A program made the position numbers and the translations under genes. Below are positions 16,753-24,878 of a DNA stretch of 64,000 bases, in pieces. Source of the stretch: Variovorax sp. DXTD-1 (GTDB lineage: Bacteria; Pseudomonadota; Gammaproteobacteria; Burkholderiales; Burkholderiaceae_C); contig NZ_RWKH01000002.1 in assembly GCF_003984625.1 (NCBI RefSeq), forward strand, positions 62,001 through 126,000. Reading direction: 5' to 3'. Positions within the stretch are counted from its first letter, which is position 1; the number at the start of each line of letters is the position of its first letter. Under the pieces are notes generated by a model that saw only the letters and a program-made list of their open reading frames with translations, ran no database searches and was not told the origin of the DNA.

Positions 16753-17448
16753 ATGCACGCCACGCCAGAACCAGGATCTGTCCGGGTTGAATCCGCACCG
16801 GATCGAGCACCGTCCGAGCGGACTGGCCGTGCGGACGGCCTTCCACGGCGCACCGTCGCCGCGGCAATGGTCGCCTTTCCCGCGCTCTGGCTGGGTGCCC
16901 GGGCCCAGCCCGCAGCGGCCCGGATGGCCACGCCGTCGCAAACCGAAGGGCCCTTCTATCCCGTCCGCCTGCCGAGCGATTCCGACAACGACCTGCTGCG
17001 CAACGGCATGCTGAACTACCGCGGCGGCCAGCCGACGTGGGTCGACGGCTCGGTGAGCGACCTGGACGGCAAGCCGCTGCGCGGCGCGCAGGTCGAGATC
17101 TGGCAATGCGATGAAAACGGCCATTACCACCACCCCGGCGACGGCGACAAAGCCGACGCGGCCTTTCAGGGCTTTGGCCGCGTCGCGGTCGGCGAGGACG
17201 GCAGCTACCGCTTCCGCACCATCCGGCCCGTGCCCTACAGCGGGCGCACGCCGCACATTCACGTCAAGGTGAAGCTGGGCACGCGCGAACTGCTGACCAC
17301 GCAGCTCTACGTGGCCGGCGACCCTGGCAACGCGCGCGACTTTCTCTGGCGCAACCTTTCCCAAGCTGCGAGGGACGCCGTTACCGTGCCTTTCGAGCGC
17401 GGGGCGGACGGGCTGCGGGCACGTTTTCCGATCGTGGTTGCGGCTTGA
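16753..17448 (+). CDS. Exported intradiol (catechol/protocatechuate-type) dioxygenase
   Basis: A 231-residue intradiol dioxygenase with all four ferric-iron ligands visible: Y125 (GHYHHP), Y162 (PVPY) and H167/H169 (TPHIHVKV). Substrate-domain marks are SQTEGPFYP and GAQVEIWQCD. Before the domain is a twin-arginine-like stretch (LPRRTVAAAMVAFPALWLGA, residues 30-49), so the folded iron enzyme is probably exported by Tat. Such secreted members differ from cytoplasmic PcaGH or CatA. It lies 43 bp after the permease pair on the same strand and may share their transcript. Substrate not determinable; start somewhat uncertain. Confidence 0.8.
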   Translation: MHATPEPGSVRVESAPDRAPSERTGRADGLPRRTVAAAMVAFPALWLGARAQPAAARMATPSQTEGPFYPVRLPSDSDNDLLRNGMLNYRGGQPTWVDGSVSDLDGKPLRGAQVEIWQCDENGHYHHPGDGDKADAAFQGFGRVAVGEDGSYRFRTIRPVPYSGRTPHIHVKVKLGTRELLTTQLYVAGDPGNARDFLWRNLSQAARDAVTVPFERGADGLRARFPIVVAA

Positions 17449-17577
17449 GTGCACCCGGGCTCGGCGACGGCGGCACCTGAACGCGCTGTCGCAAAAGGCG
17501 GGCGTTTGTATCTTTTCGTACAAGCGCGTACTCCATCCGCCTACAGCCGGCGACCGGCAAAAATAAACAATGCCCGC

Positions 17578-17808
17578 ATGGTGGAACTGGACGACTCAGA
17601 TCAGCATGCCCTGGCCGCGCAGGCGGCAGAGTGGCGCAGGCGCGCGCTTCGCGGAGACCGGCATGCACGCGGCATCGCCCATGCCCTTGAGGTGAAGGTA
17701 CGAAAGCTTCGCGGCGATGTACCACCCATGAACTACGACCTGGACACCCGGCCGCTCGCACCGTGGCAACCTTCCCGGCGCTGGTGGAACGCCTGGAAGC
17801 GCAACTAG
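17578..17808 (+). CDS. Small hypothetical protein (76 aa)
   Basis: A 76-residue ORF starting MVELDDSDQHALAAQAAEW, with charged helical sequence, a region rich in arginine and histidine, and a tryptophan-rich end (WQPSRRWWNAWKRN). It is followed 4 bp later by a strong terminator, which supports it as a real transcription unit. No family is recognised. An AT-rich TTGTA-N8-TACAA inverted repeat at about 17506-17523 may be part of its promoter. Confidence 0.5.
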   Translation: MVELDDSDQHALAAQAAEWRRRALRGDRHARGIAHALEVKVRKLRGDVPPMNYDLDTRPLAPWQPSRRWWNAWKRN

Positions 17809-17812
17809 GAAC

Positions 17813-17844
17813 AAAAAAAGCCGCTGGGAGCAGCGGCTTTTTTT
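17813..17844. terminator. Bidirectional intrinsic terminator
   Basis: Stem AAAAAAAGCCGCTG (17813-17826) and CAGCGGCTTTTTTT (17831-17844) with loop GGAG. It has 7 A on one side and 7 T on the other, so it can work on both strands. On the plus strand it ends the small ORF at 17578-17808. On the minus strand it has no obvious gene to serve now, but would serve guaA if the 17.86-31.46 kb segment were absent. Confidence 0.88.
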
Positions 17845-17862
17845 ATGGAGAAGTGAACCTCA

Positions 17863-17885
17863 CCCACTCAATTATTTCCTGCGGC
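17863..17885 (-). repeat. Imperfect copy of the guaA 3'-terminal sequence (candidate att site)
   Basis: By hand alignment, 18 of 23 bases match 31460-31482, the last codons of guaA, in the same orientation. The shared ends are CCCACTC and GCGGC. Direct repeats of the guaA 3' end are what site-specific insertion at this known hotspot leaves behind. The five mismatches and the lack of an adjacent integrase make this a candidate only. Confidence 0.45.
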
Positions 17886-18354
17886 TCAGAATCCGCATGG
17901 ATGCTGACCTCGAGCACTGATGACATCGCACTTTACCGTCACTTTTACCGTCGCAACTTCTGGTAGTTTTTTGCTTTCTATGAAGCCCGCTTACGTACGA
18001 TCGCGTTCGCCCAAGCTTACCGTGGTATTGAACTCGAAGGGTTTGAGGTTCAAAAAGTGGACTGAGACTAGAGGAAAAAAGTACCCGGCTCTGGCTAGGA
18101 CTGTGTGGCTCGGTGATGAAGCCGATCGTTCGAATCCCTGCTTCACGCGCCGCTGTCATGGATGCATTTCCAATCAGGTCATCTCCGCGCCATAGCCGAA
18201 GCACTATCTGCCGCCGCCCCATGTTGACAATCGAAATGGCAACCGCGGGCTCTGCCCCTTCCAGCCAGTTTGAAAAGCACTTTTCGCCCTGATCCTCGGA
18301 CGTGCCTGGAATAGCACATAGCCCGCGAAAGGACGGCTTTCGTCGGACTATCAC
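17872..18354 (-). CDS. Hypothetical protein, possibly degenerate
   Basis: A 160-codon frame opening with MIVRRKPSFRGLCAIPG (GTG start). The first 85 residues read like a natural globular protein (AVAISIVNMGRRQIVLRLWR, NASMTAAREAGIRTIGFI). After EPHSPSQ the sequence loses protein-like character and ends SRRK. I do not recognise a family. The base composition is lower in GC than flanking genes. It could be a short gene truncated or frameshifted at its 3' end near the repeat at 17863-17885. Confidence 0.35.
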   Translation of the reverse strand: MIVRRKPSFRGLCAIPGTSEDQGEKCFSNWLEGAEPAVAISIVNMGRRQIVLRLWRGDDLIGNASMTAAREAGIRTIGFITEPHSPSQSRVLFSSSLSPLFEPQTLRVQYHGKLGRTRSYVSGLHRKQKTTRSCDGKSDGKVRCHQCSRSASMRILSRRK

Positions 18355-18910
18355 GGCCCGGCGGCGCGCCGGCCGTCTTCGAACTGAGCTACGGCCGCAG
18401 TTTGGAGCATCGGGTGGACTTCGCAGGGCTCTATGATGAATCAGGGCTTGAAGTCCTCGTCGGTAGCGAACTGCCTTTTCACGCCTGGGACGGCATCGCG
18501 TTCATGGCTCGCCGAGGAGTGCACGACTCGACACGTGCCTCGCGTGACCGACATGTGCCCGCGCAGAAGTCAGACGCTATGTGAGCCGCCCCAGGTAGTC
18601 GTCCACGCTCGCCGAGGGCTGATCGCCCTCCGGTATCTTCCGGCAGGCGTAGATTGGGTTAACTACATCCGGCAGCAGTTCCGACGCCTTTTCCGCGCCT
18701 CGTCAACGCCAATGCTCACTGCTGCGCGATCCCGGTGCAAATGGTCGTGGCCAAAAACCTCGTCGATAGCTTGTGTCGGCAGGGCTTCGTTCGCGCCTGT
18801 GCCACTCCAGGAGTCGGCCTCTTAATCGGCCGTCACGGCTGCCGAGCGCGTCGCCCGCCAGGCCACGAGCGTATGGATCAAATGCCTATGAAGACCATGA
18901 CGATCCGCGC
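18355..18910. other. Low-coding interval
   Basis: No ORF here looks like a protein. On the minus strand, 18398-18378 reads GCGGCCGTAGCTCAGTT and then TCGAA, resembling the 5' end of a tRNA (acceptor and D-stem), but the rest of a cloverleaf is absent. The interval appears to be decayed sequence at the edge of an accessory segment. Confidence 0.4.
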
Positions 18911-19180
18911 TCAGCGGACGCGACCGCGGCGCGCCAGGTTGACGATCGCCAGCAGGATGACGGCGCCGATGAGCGAGGCCAGCAGGCCCAGGATGCTGAA
19001 GTCGTTCTGATTGACTGTCGCGACCCCGAGCAGCGGTGCGACGAGCCAGCCGCCCAGCAGCGACCCGACGATGCCCACAATCACGTTGAGGATCATGCCT
19101 TGCTGGGCATTGGTCTTCATGATCATGCTGGCGACCCAGCCGATCAGTCCGCCCACGACAAGCCAGATGATGAGATTCAT
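18911..19180 (-). CDS. GlsB/YeaQ/YmgE-family membrane protein
   Basis: An 89-residue protein of the transglycosylase-associated (GlsB/YeaQ) family: MNLIIWLVVGGLIGWVASMI, then a GMILNVIVGIVGSLLGGWLV helix and an ILGLLASLIGAVILLAIVNL helix, giving three membrane segments with glycine zippers. These small inner-membrane proteins are commonly induced by general stress, but their function is unclear. It is the first recognisable gene inside the accessory segment, and the other stress-type genes there fit the same theme. Confidence 0.85.
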   Translation of the reverse strand: MNLIIWLVVGGLIGWVASMIMKTNAQQGMILNVIVGIVGSLLGGWLVAPLLGVATVNQNDFSILGLLASLIGAVILLAIVNLARRGRVR

Positions 19181-19760
19181 GACGCGCTCCTTGGTTGATT
19201 TGACCCAGCGTCGTACCGCGGGCACGGTGCTCCTATAGGACAACGCCCCCAAATGGGTCAGGAAAAAGGGACGGTGGCCCAAGCAGGGTTCGGTGGCGGT
19301 CCATGGCCAGCAAGCCGCCGCCTACTTCGAGAGGTGCCCTCTCTCTGTCACCGATCGCTACGTGTACAGAGCCGCTCGCAGTCCCGGCATGGGGTGCTGC
19401 GCAGCCAGCGGCTTGTGATCGTGCTCGCGCGGTTGGACTTGGCCCGATTCCACGGACGGCTATAGGCTTACTTCTCAAGCCTGGGTAGTCGCCACCGCAG
19501 GGTCGTGCACGGCGTCGGTCGGCGAGAGCTGGGCGGCTGGGCCAGTGATGCCGTTCCGCGGTCTCACCGTTGACGCGCCAGGTAGGGCGCTTTCAGCTGT
19601 GCAGGGTGGACGCTGCCGACCGAGGACATCGGAGTATGGGCGCGTTCCTTACGAACGGCATCCAGCGTGGATGACGTGAAGCCGGCGATGCTGCGACCAC
19701 AGTGAGCCTTGCAACGCAATCCCGCAGCCAGCCCACGGGCACCCCAAAGGAAACGCCACC
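19181..19760. other. Intergenic region without a recognisable gene
   Basis: About 580 bp between the GlsB gene (minus strand) and the DUF2383 gene (plus strand). I see no ORF with protein character on either strand and no RNA-like structure. It should carry the divergent promoters of both genes; no confident -35/-10 pair was found. The ribosome site AAAGGAAA at the right end belongs to the DUF2383 gene. Confidence 0.5.
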
Positions 19761-20273
19761 ATGACACCCGTCAACACCCCTCTCGATACGACCATCGACC
19801 CCACAATCGTCGGCGCACCCCTCGCGAACGACGAAGTGGTCGATGTCCTGAACGACCTTCTGGAGAACTGCCGCGACGGCGAATTCGGCTTTCGGGCCTG
19901 CGCCGAAGAGGTCGAATCCGACGCGGTCAAGCGTCTGTTCTCGGACCGAGCCATCCAATGCAAGGCAGCCGAAGGCCAGCTGATCCAGATGATCACGGCC
20001 TATGGCGGCCAACCCGTGGAAGGCGGTACGACGAGCGGTGCGCTGCATCGCGGCTGGGTACACGTGAAGGGCACGCTCGGTGCCAACAGCGAACTGTCGA
20101 TGCTCGAATCCTGCGAACGCGGCGAGGACATGGCCATCGCCCGCTACCGAAAGGCGCTCAAGCAGAACCTGCCCGCGGACGTACGCGGCCTGGTTTCCCA
20201 ACAGGCCGAGGGTGCCCAGCGCAACCACGACCAGATCCGCGATCTGCGGGATGCGGCCCGCCAGCGCGACTGA
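19761..20273 (+). CDS. PA2169-family four-helix-bundle protein (DUF2383)
   Basis: A 170-residue protein with the ferritin-like DUF2383 pattern: NDEVVDVLNDLLENCRDGEFGF, a second helix with FSDRAIQCKAAEGQL, a third with ALHRGWVHVKGTL, and a closing helix SQQAEGAQRNHDQIRDL. The family resembles small ferritin-like bundles and is found with stress genes in pseudomonads. The role is unknown; two helices carry glutamates that might bind metal. The start has a good AAAGGAAA ribosome site. It ends 22 bp before the four-gene cluster. Confidence 0.82.
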   Translation: MTPVNTPLDTTIDPTIVGAPLANDEVVDVLNDLLENCRDGEFGFRACAEEVESDAVKRLFSDRAIQCKAAEGQLIQMITAYGGQPVEGGTTSGALHRGWVHVKGTLGANSELSMLESCERGEDMAIARYRKALKQNLPADVRGLVSQQAEGAQRNHDQIRDLRDAARQRD

Positions 20274-20295
20274 GATCTGTTTTGTGAGGAAGAGC

Positions 20296-21279
20296 GTGTG
20301 CGGCGTTCTCGAAGACCTGTGTGAGGCGCACGACAGTGCGCTCGCGCTGGAGCACTTGACCGAAGCCGGCATCGACCGGCTCGCGCTACCGGCCGCGGGT
20401 CAGACCTTGGCACGCTGGCGCATCCTCGCGCAAGTCGCGGCGCACGATCTTTCGCTGGCCAAGCTGTTCGAGGGCCACACCGACGCGCTGGCCATTCTTG
20501 CGGAGCTCGGCGGGCCTGCAGCGCTGACCGGGTCGCGCTGGGGCACCTGGTGCGCCGAACCGCCGGACGCACGAGTAGTGATGTCGCGCGACGGCCCTCA
20601 CGTACGCCTCGTCGGCACCAAAGCCTGGTGCTCCGGCGCGGCGCAAGTCACGCACGCGATCGTGAGCTGCTGGAATGGCGACGGCGAGCCGTGTCTTGCT
20701 GCGGTGCAGATGAATCAGCCGGGCGTGGAAGTGACTGGCGACGGTTGGCTCGCCGTGGGCATGGCGGCCAGCAGCAGCGTCGACGTGCGCTTCGATGGCG
20801 CCGAGGCGATCCAGGTTGGTGGCCCGCATGACTATGTCCGGCGCCTCGGCTTCTGGCACGGCGGGGCGGGCATTGCGGCCTGCTGGCTCGGCGGCGCGCT
20901 GGGCATCGCAAACATGGCCCGCGCGCACACCGGTGCAGCCGCCGATCCGCACCGGCGGGCTCACGTGGGCGCGATGGACGTGGCCCTGGCCGGCGCACTC
21001 GCCGTGCTGCGCGAGGCGGCCGCGTGGATCGACGCACAACCTCGCGACGACGCACGGCGCGTTGCGCTGCGCGCGCGGCTGGTCGTCGAGCAGGCGGCCG
21101 CCGACGTCATGCACCATGCCGGCCGAGCCGTGGGTGCGGGGCCGCTGTGCCGCGACGCACGGTTCGCGCGCGCGATGGCCGACCTGCCGGTGTTCCTGAG
21201 GCAAAGCCATGCCGAGCGCGATCTCGCGGCGCTGGGCGAGTCAGTGGACGATGCGAAGGACGATCCATGGGTACTGTGA
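20296..21279 (+). CDS. Acyl-CoA dehydrogenase-like protein, short form
   Basis: A 327-residue flavoprotein-like ORF. The middle-domain motif GTKAWCSGAAQVTHAIVSC corresponds to the flavin-binding sheet of acyl-CoA dehydrogenases. The C-terminal helical part includes GGAGIAACWLGGALGIA and ends LPVFLRQSHAERDLAALGES, as in the DszC/HsaA side of the family. It is about 50 residues shorter than ordinary members, with a reduced N-terminal helical domain, and I cannot place a canonical catalytic glutamate. It may be a monooxygenase or a non-standard desaturase. GTG start chosen because GAGGAAG lies just upstream. It overlaps the PIG-L gene. Confidence 0.75.
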   Translation: MCGVLEDLCEAHDSALALEHLTEAGIDRLALPAAGQTLARWRILAQVAAHDLSLAKLFEGHTDALAILAELGGPAALTGSRWGTWCAEPPDARVVMSRDGPHVRLVGTKAWCSGAAQVTHAIVSCWNGDGEPCLAAVQMNQPGVEVTGDGWLAVGMAASSSVDVRFDGAEAIQVGGPHDYVRRLGFWHGGAGIAACWLGGALGIANMARAHTGAAADPHRRAHVGAMDVALAGALAVLREAAAWIDAQPRDDARRVALRARLVVEQAAADVMHHAGRAVGAGPLCRDARFARAMADLPVFLRQSHAERDLAALGESVDDAKDDPWVL

Positions 21280-22025
21280 AGCGCCGCCCCATCCGGGGCG
21301 ACGGCACGACCGAAGCCGAGTGGAACGGCTGGCCAGGTCTTGCGCAGCTTCCTGCCGTCACCGCCAGCCTGCTCATGCCCGCCGGCGCACGGGCTCTCGT
21401 GGTGGCGCCGCATCCCGACGACGAGGTGCTATCGGTCGGTGGCCTGCTCGCACAACTCGCGCGCAGCGCAACGCCTGTGCACGTCGTCGCAGTCACCGAC
21501 GGAACAGCGAGTCATCCCGACTCGCGTGAGTGGCCCATGGAGCGGCTCGCCAACGAGCGGCCACGTGAGAGCCGTGCGGCGTTGCGCTGTCTGGGTGTCG
21601 AGAGCGAGCCCATGAGGCTTGGCCTGCCCGACGGCGGCTTGCGCAAACTGCAGGGCCTGCTGGCAGGTCGACTGCTGGACTTGATGCGGCCGTCCGACGT
21701 GGTGTTCACCACATGGCGGCGAGATGGCCACCCCGATCACGAGGCCACGGGACATGCCTGTGCGTTCGCGGCGACATGCATCGGCGCGCAGCTGGTGGAG
21801 GTGCCGGTATGGGGTTGGCACTGGGCGGTTCCGGGCGATGCCCGCGTGCCGTGGCATCGCGCGCACCGCCTGTTGCTCGACCCCGACGCCGCGCGCCGCA
21901 AGCGCGCCGCACTCCAGGCCTTTGCCAGCCAGTTGCAGCCCGATGCATCCACCGGCGCCGATCCGATCCTGCACGCCACGACCGTGGCACGCGCCGCGCG
22001 TGACTACGAGGTCCTTTTGACATGA
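21267..22025 (+). CDS. PIG-L/LmbE-family deacetylase
   Basis: A 252-residue zinc-dependent de-N-acetylase. The metal-binding motif APHPDDE has H49, D51 and D52; a second histidine motif GHPDHEATGH lies near residues 154-163. Family members remove N-acetyl groups from GlcNAc conjugates (for example GlcNAc-PI or mycothiol precursors). The gene overlaps the dehydrogenase gene by 13 bp and the methyltransferase gene by 4 bp, implying one operon. In other bacteria PIG-L and SAM-methyltransferase domains occur fused, so the two likely act on the same substrate. Confidence 0.85.
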   Translation: MGTVKRRPIRGDGTTEAEWNGWPGLAQLPAVTASLLMPAGARALVVAPHPDDEVLSVGGLLAQLARSATPVHVVAVTDGTASHPDSREWPMERLANERPRESRAALRCLGVESEPMRLGLPDGGLRKLQGLLAGRLLDLMRPSDVVFTTWRRDGHPDHEATGHACAFAATCIGAQLVEVPVWGWHWAVPGDARVPWHRAHRLLLDPDAARRKRAALQAFASQLQPDASTGADPILHATTVARAARDYEVLLT

Positions 22026-22627
22026 GCCGCCCGCCCGTCGGCTACTTCGAGGGCATGTACGCTAGCAGCGACGATCCCTATGGTCTGCGCACGCGCTGGT
22101 ACGAGGAGCGCAAACGGCAGCTTATGCTCGCCGCCCTGCCGCAGCGGCGCTACCGCAGCGCCTATGAACCCGGCTGCGGCAACGGCGAAGTGACGCTCGC
22201 CCTGGCGGCGCGCTGCGACGCGCTGTTCGCGAGCGACATGTCCGCACGGGCGGTGGCGCTCGCGCGAGCGCGCTGCGCGGACGTGCCGAACGTGCGCATC
22301 GAACAGCACACGCTGCCCGACGACTGGCCCGAGGGCACGGGCCGCTTCGATCTCATCGTGCTCAGCGAAATCGGCTATTTTCTCGACGCGGCTTCAATGC
22401 ACGCGCTGGCGCAGTGCTGCATGAATGCGCTCGATGCCAACGGCACGCTGCTCGCATGCGACTGGCGGCCGGATTTCAGTGAACGCGCGCTCGCCACGGA
22501 CGAGGTGCACGCCGCGCTGTCAGCGCTGGGTCTCGCACGGCTGCTTCGGCACGAGGAGGACGACTTCCTTCTCCAGCTGTGGTCGCGCGACGGCCGCTCG
22601 GTCGCCGCGCACGAGGGCATCCGGTGA
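22022..22627 (+). CDS. NodS-like SAM-dependent methyltransferase
   Basis: A 201-residue class I methyltransferase. The SAM site is YEPGCGNGE; post-motifs are LFASDMSARAVALAR and FDLIVLSEIGYFL. The N-terminal YFEGMYASSDDPYGLRTRW helix is typical of NodS-like enzymes, which N-methylate deacetylated chito-oligosaccharides in rhizobia. Here the partner deacetylase is PIG-L type rather than NodB. Start and stop overlap both neighbours by 4 bp. Confidence 0.82.
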   Translation: MSRPPVGYFEGMYASSDDPYGLRTRWYEERKRQLMLAALPQRRYRSAYEPGCGNGEVTLALAARCDALFASDMSARAVALARARCADVPNVRIEQHTLPDDWPEGTGRFDLIVLSEIGYFLDAASMHALAQCCMNALDANGTLLACDWRPDFSERALATDEVHAALSALGLARLLRHEEDDFLLQLWSRDGRSVAAHEGIR

Positions 22628-23298
22628 TCGGCATCGTCATTCCGGCGCACGACGAAGGCGAACACATTGGCGCGACGTTGACTGCCGCGATGCGGGCGGC
22701 CAGCCATCCGGGCCTTGGTGGCGAGACGGTCGTTGTGGTGGTGGTGCTCGACAGTTGCAGCGATGCGACCGGTGCGATCGCGCGAGCGCACGGCGCGCTC
22801 ACACTGTCGCTCTCTGTGCGAAACGTGGGGGCAGCGCGGGCGGCCGGCGCCGACATGCTGCTCGAGGCCGGTGCGCGCTGGCTGGCCTTCACCGACGCCG
22901 ACACGCATGTCTCGCCCGATTGGCTGGAGAAGCAACTCGCGCAGCAGGCCGACGTGGTCTGTGGGTCGGTCGGGGTCCGAGACTGGAGCGCCCACGGCGA
23001 CAACAGCGCATTTATCTGCGCGCATTTTGCGCGCACCTACACCGACGCGGACGGTCACCGCCACGTGCATGGCGCCAACCTGGGCGTTACCGCCGAGGCT
23101 TACCGTAGCGTTGGCGGCTTCCCGCCGATGACCTGCAGCGAGGATGTTGCGTTGGTAGCGTCCCTTCAGATGGCGGGCGCACGCATCGCATGGAGCGCGG
23201 CGCCACGCGTCGTCACCAGCGCGCGCACTGATGCGCGGGCACGGGGCGGCTTTGGGGATACGCTGCTCGCGGTCATCGCGGCAACGCAGAAGAGGTGA
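22624..23298 (+). CDS. GT2-family glycosyltransferase
   Basis: A 224-residue GT-A fold enzyme: VIGIVIPAHDEGEHIG (donor loop), VVVLDSCSDAT, RNVGAARAAGADML, the FTDADTHVSPDW DXD-type metal motif and a CSEDVALV acidic site. It lacks membrane helices, so it is a soluble or peripheral enzyme rather than a processive synthase. GTG start at 22624 lies in the stop of the methyltransferase gene (GTGA overlap). It ends the four-gene cluster. Acceptor and donor sugars are unknown. Confidence 0.82.
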   Translation: MIGIVIPAHDEGEHIGATLTAAMRAASHPGLGGETVVVVVVLDSCSDATGAIARAHGALTLSLSVRNVGAARAAGADMLLEAGARWLAFTDADTHVSPDWLEKQLAQQADVVCGSVGVRDWSAHGDNSAFICAHFARTYTDADGHRHVHGANLGVTAEAYRSVGGFPPMTCSEDVALVASLQMAGARIAWSAAPRVVTSARTDARARGGFGDTLLAVIAATQKR

Positions 23299-23310
23299 CG
23301 ACGCGGAATT

Positions 23311-23324
23311 TTGACTGCAGTCAA
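23311..23324. promoter_or_regulatory. 14-bp perfect palindrome
   Basis: TTGACTGCAGTCAA, with no spacer, 12 bp after the glycosyltransferase stop. It lies in the interval leading to the cardiolipin synthase gene. It could be a small operator for that gene, but no promoter elements nearby are clear and a 14-bp palindrome may be chance. Confidence 0.25.
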
Positions 23325-23591
23325 GCGCGGGCAAGACATCACCGGCGCATCGCGCAGGCAACGAGAGGCCGGCACGGATGTTCTAAGACCTATGCGGGCA
23401 GGTCGCGGCACCGGCCGACTGGACCGCTCCTCTTCTCCTACGCGGTGCGCGACCCTTGGGGTTGAAGCTATTCGCTCCCATCAGAAGGTGCGCCATGATT
23501 CAACTAGATTCCAAAGCGCTGCGGCAACAGGCTCGGCAGCCCTGTCGCGCCTGTCGCTCGGCTGCGGTCCCATTGGCGCTCAACCAGAACC

Positions 23592-24878
23592 ATGAATAAA
23601 CGCTCCGGCTCTCGCTTGAAGACCGTCATCTGGACTTCCCTTCTAACCTTGGCGGCCACCTTATTGGCGCTCAACTTCACCGCAGGAGAAAAGAAGCTCG
23701 ATGAGCAAATCAAGCGCGAGTACAGCCTGGACGACGCGCAGTATCAGCGCGCGCTCGGCGTGCTGCTCGGTCCGCCGATTCTGGAGGGCAACCGCATCGA
23801 GGCGCTTTACAACGGTGACCGCATTTTTCCACCGATGCTTGAGGCGATCCGCAGCGCTAAGCAAACCATCACGTTCGAGACCTATATCTACTGGTCGGGC
23901 GACATTGGCAAGGCATTCGCCGACGCGCTCGCTGATCGCGCGAAGGACGGAGTCAGAGTGCACCTGCTGCTCGACTGGGTCGGCAGCGGCAAGATCGACG
24001 AGAAGTTCCTTCAGGAAATGGAAGCCGCTGGGGTGCAGATCCGGAAGTTTCACAAGCCCGCCTGGTACGACATCGCACGCATGAACAACCGGACCCATCG
24101 CAAGCTGCTGGTGATCGATGGCCACACCGGCTTCACTGGTGGAGTGGGTATCGCGCCCAAGTGGACAGGCGACGCACAGGACGCGGAACATTGGCGCGAC
24201 TCGCACTTCAAAGTCGAAGGGCCGGTGGTTGCTCAGATGCAGGCGGTCTTCATGGACAACTGGGTCAAGGCATCGGGCGATGTGCTTCACGGAGAAGCAT
24301 ATTTCCCCGCACTCGCGACCGCCGGCAACGGGCGCGCGCAGGTGTTCAGCAGTTCGCCGTCGGGCGGCAGCGAAGGCGTGCATCTGATGTACCTTCTGTC
24401 GATCACCGCAGCGGCCAAGACCATTGACCTCTCGAGCGCCTATTTTGTGCCCGACGATCTCACCATCGGCGCACTGGTCGCCGCCATGAAGCGCGGCGTG
24501 CGCGTGCGCATCATCGTGCCGGGGCCGATCATCGATTCGCAGACCGTGCGCGGCGCCTCGCGCGCGAGCTGGGGACCTCTTCTCGAAGCAGGTGCTGAAA
24601 TCTATGAATACCAGCCGACGATGTTCCACGTCAAGGTGTTCACCGCAGACGGTTTGCTGACCTCTGTCGGCTCCACGAACTTCGACAATCGCTCGTTTCG
24701 GCTGAACGACGAAGCCAACCTCAATATTTACGACGCAGAGTTCACCGCCGCGCAGGCGAGGCAGTTTGAAGCAGACCTGAAGCAGTCGAAACGCGTCACG
24801 CTCGAAGGTTGGCGCGCACGGCCCCTTCCAGAAAAGATCATGGAGCATCTTGCCTCCCTGCTCGCGGCTCAGCTATAG
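23592..24878 (+). CDS. Cardiolipin synthase-like phospholipase D protein
   Basis: A 428-residue protein of the PLD superfamily. One N-terminal membrane helix (about residues 10-28) is followed by two HKD catalytic motifs: THRKLLVIDG (near residue 172) and FHVKVFTADG (near residue 346). Tail motifs SSSPSGGSEGVHLMYLL and NFDNRSFRLNDEANL match the bacterial ClsB type, which joins phosphatidyl groups into cardiolipin. The single N-terminal helix and length also match ClsB. It is monocistronic here, possibly tied to the same stress response as its neighbours. Confidence 0.85.
   Translation: MNKRSGSRLKTVIWTSLLTLAATLLALNFTAGEKKLDEQIKREYSLDDAQYQRALGVLLGPPILEGNRIEALYNGDRIFPPMLEAIRSAKQTITFETYIYWSGDIGKAFADALADRAKDGVRVHLLLDWVGSGKIDEKFLQEMEAAGVQIRKFHKPAWYDIARMNNRTHRKLLVIDGHTGFTGGVGIAPKWTGDAQDAEHWRDSHFKVEGPVVAQMQAVFMDNWVKASGDVLHGEAYFPALATAGNGRAQVFSSSPSGGSEGVHLMYLLSITAAAKTIDLSSAYFVPDDLTIGALVAAMKRGVRVRIIVPGPIIDSQTVRGASRASWGPLLEAGAEIYEYQPTMFHVKVFTADGLLTSVGSTNFDNRSFRLNDEANLNIYDAEFTAAQARQFEADLKQSKRVTLEGWRARPLPEKIMEHLASLLAAQL

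Noticed and set aside
18118-18165. GTTCGAATCCC resembling a tRNA T-loop, as a possible att repeat of tRNA-Ser
   Set aside because: The 11-base match is the generic T-loop; flanking bases do not form a T stem and do not match the tRNA-Ser acceptor end.
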